In this document: positions 61,401 through 64,000 of the stretch, one piece after another | How positions within the stretch are numbered: the stretch's first letter is position 1 | Layout of the letters: each line of letters starts with the position of its first letter | Source of the DNA: Trichopria drosophilae | Lineage: Eukaryota > Arthropoda > Insecta > Hymenoptera > Diapriidae | Assembly (NCBI GenBank): GCA_030407085.1 | Contig: CM059583.1 | Coordinates: forward strand, 208,442,001 to 208,506,000 | Length of the DNA stretch: 64,000 nucleotides | Direction: 5' to 3' | Translations under genes and position numbers: made by a program | Notes under the pieces: generated by a model | What the model was told of the DNA's origin: nothing | What the model saw: the letters and a program-made list of their open reading frames with translations, nothing else | The model's database searches: none

Positions 61401-64000
61401 CTAATATCAGAATGGCAATTTTGCTCATATTGCCAATAATATATGCCGCTAGAACTAAATGGTATCGGTCTTTTAACTAGAAAAATTCTCTCAGTGCATA
61501 ATCACTTGCAACTATATATGCGTTATTGAAATTGGGCCTTAACAGATCCGTATGTAAATATCCGAAATGAATTTTTTTTAATTTCGAGAAAATCACAGTT
61601 CAATTGAGCACTTGATTAAGAAATACATTTTAACAGTATACGTTTTGGTAGTGACGGTTAACGTTATATTACATGGGTTATTAAATTTATAATGTCAGAA
61701 TTTTGAAATTACGAATGTAACTTGTGATTTTTTAACATTTTCCTTTCGACAATTTTACATTCTGAATGTTGGGAATAATCGGGATAATTTTCGGGAACTC
61801 CCCTCTCCCCAATCTAAAAGTTTAAAACGTATTTCGGGATGGAGTAGCAGATGCAGTATAAGGGTTGAAAAATATGTCAATAATCACTATGCTGGGAATG
61901 ACACATGCGCAGTAGCTCTCTGAGAAATCGTCACTTATAAATAGGTTAGTGAACATGTAGATCAAACATCAAATTTTATCTTTGAATGCGTAACTCGTTC
62001 TAGATCACAATAATATTGTCACGGATGGTTATTGCAAACTTTACAATTTTAGCGTGTAGTGGCATACGAATTTGGTATACTTGTACAAATAGAAGCAGTG
62101 GAGAAATGGTGGAAGGATGGGGTGGTGGAGTGGATTTTCAAAATTATAGATAAAAGTATACAATTTATTTTAAGACGCCAAATCTACAGTTTTCATTCCA
62201 TTATTACTTCGGATGCCCTGCGATCTGGATAAAGTTAAAAAATGCTCATTATTAATTTTTTAATTAATGGCCTCAGAATCCGTATATTTTTATATCACGT
62301 CAATCAGTAGCGCAGCACGCACGAATCGATAAACGAATAAAAAAAAAGAGTGGATTGGAAATGATGAATTACTTACTGTTTGGTTGAGATAATATTGTGC
62401 AATCGCCATTAAGAGCATAAAAAAAACATTTCGCAAATAACGATCTTACTCTGCATCAGTAATTAAATGTGGAGTCAGATTATCGATTTCAAGAAAAAAT
62501 TGCAATTCTGATGTTTGTAGTTTGAATTCAAAAAGAATCAGTTTAGCGCCGCCGTAAAAAGTGGGTGATTGCATAGAATGCATCAGAAAAAAGTTGCTAA
62601 AATGAGGAATTCGCAGGTTATTATAGTGCGACCTTGAAGGTCCTTGGACGGCATTCTAAGCAAGATAGTCTTAGGGGGAACGGCGAGCGTTGTCGGTCAG
62701 TCATTCAGACAGTGTGTTATTGCAACTTCTGTTTCTCGGGAGCGCGATTATGATACGTTTTTTACGCTTGCTTCGCAATCATTTCTGCACATGAGAACGC
62801 AGGGGGTCATACAGGAGCGTACATATAACAGAGGGCGAAGGTACTTTCTCTCCTATGGGTTCGACGGTCGGTGAAAGTGTTCCTTGCAGACAAACATTAC
62901 AGACTACACTCGGCTGGGCTCCAGAACGTTCTGTAGCTACAGGGTCGAATCTCAAGACCACACCTCTCATGATGATGAATGATAACACGGGTGGACAAAT
63001 TTTATCATCCACTTTCTAATGAAGATTATTAGTGAGTTTTTTCTTTTTGAACTCATTTTCTCTATGTGTATACCATTTTACGATTGCCATCTTGTAACTT
63101 CAATAACTACGCTAATAAATCCTGAATGTTTATTCACATCGAAATAACTAGGAACAAATGTCCACTTTCCACTTACACTTAGACATTTTTCAAAGTAATG
63201 CAATTGTGTAGTGCACTCAGAGATATAGATTCCGTTACTATAATGATGTCGGATACCATCTGATGTCATCCGGTACCATTAGTATGTTACCCTGTAACAT
63301 CTATTTATTGTCGTGTGCGGTATCTGTGTAGGTTCTTTTGTTTAAGTTAATGGTTGCGATTTGGAGACGAAAATACAATTATTTGTTACTCAAATGACAG
63401 ATATTATTTCAAAAAATACGTGAGTTTTAATGATCAGCTTCACCAGACAAAACTGATGTACACCTCTGGCAGTTTAGGATTTGCCTTTGAAGAACATCCA
63501 CCTAACAAACCGAATCAAATTGGACTCGTCCCGCGTATGATGACTAAAATTTTTTTGAAAGTTTTTCAAGAAATTATACAAGATAATGTTGGTAAATGTA
63601 AATTATGTAAAGCATCAAACAATCGCAGAATATTTCGCAAAACCTACGGCCGTAACGCCCGAAAGACTTAGTGATATCCACGGAACTTCTTCCGCTTTAC
63701 GGGTAAAATATCTACTTTTTATTTTATTTCAACCAGTTATTCATAAATATGCCAATCTAAAAAGTACACATTGTGTAGTTAGTTATCGAAAGTTATTTTA
63801 TTGAAAACGTAGACAAAATTGATATTAGTTTTTGCATAATATTTCCATTGGCATATGATGTAATAAATGACATGAATAAAATTGAAATATTTCATTTCAT
63901 AATATAGTTTAAATATCAATAAAAAATCGAGGACAATCTTAAAATTTATATTGTGCTATTAAATTTGTTAAATTATTGTAGATAGGCCTAAAATATGCAA
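61401..64000. other. Intergenic DNA to the window end
   Basis: This is mostly AT-rich with a GC-raised patch at about 62530-63010. A 105-codon frame at 63354-63671 starts at TTG and has no recognisable domain. I call no gene. Confidence 0.45.

Noticed and set aside
63354..63671. 105-codon frame near the window end
   Set aside because: Starts at TTG, has no recognisable domain, and could only be judged with sequence beyond the window or RNA data.

Overview
The window is AT-rich nuclear DNA from an insect. The evidence is six intron-containing genes for cuticular proteins with an RR-2 type Rebers-Riddiford chitin-binding domain (CPR family), arthropod core promoters (TATA box plus a TCAGT initiator), AATAAA polyadenylation signals, and abundant retroelement and MITE remains. 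I cannot name the order or species from sequence alone, and I see no bacterial, plasmid or CRISPR feature.

The gene cluster fills the left 35 kb. Gene order is CPR-1 (+, 906-1999), CPR-2 (+, 5596-6991), CPR-3 (-, 10193-11230), CPR-4 (+, 13542-14876), CPR-5 (+, 22639-23640) and CPR-6 (+, 33384-34687). Every gene has the same structure: a first coding exon of only four codons (MAFK, or MAYK in CPR-1), an intron of 303-621 bp, and one long exon. That exon holds the rest of the signal peptide, the RR-2 domain and, in CPR-2 to CPR-6, a tail built of a 21-residue repeat. CPR-2 to CPR-6 also share a compact promoter: a TTC-N4-GAA inverted repeat, an AAGGTCA nuclear-receptor half-site, a TATA box and a TCAGT initiator, all at nearly fixed spacing. 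The proteins should be co-secreted by epidermal cells and bind chitin in cuticle.

From about 12.87 kb the cluster is a tandem array of large units, each holding one CPR gene and its flanks: unit A (about 12868-22035, CPR-4), unit B (about 22036-32780, CPR-5) and unit C (about 32781-37215, CPR-6, partial and more diverged). Units A and B share an older mosaic of a plus-strand non-LTR retrotransposon fragment joined to a minus-strand Penelope-like element (PLE). Unit B alone carries three later insertions, each with target-site duplications: a solo LTR, a tRNA-headed SINE-like element, and a 5'-truncated PLE with a GIY-YIG endonuclease and a hammerhead-like motif near its 3' end.

The right 27 kb (about 37.2-64 kb) has no gene I can establish. 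It holds AT-rich intergenic DNA with patches of higher GC, a dispersed fold-back-like repeat family, a degenerate 15-bp minisatellite with higher-order structure (48.66-50.4 kb), two more hammerhead-like motifs, several hairpins, and one cysteine-bearing open frame at 55.55 kb that may be a gene fragment.
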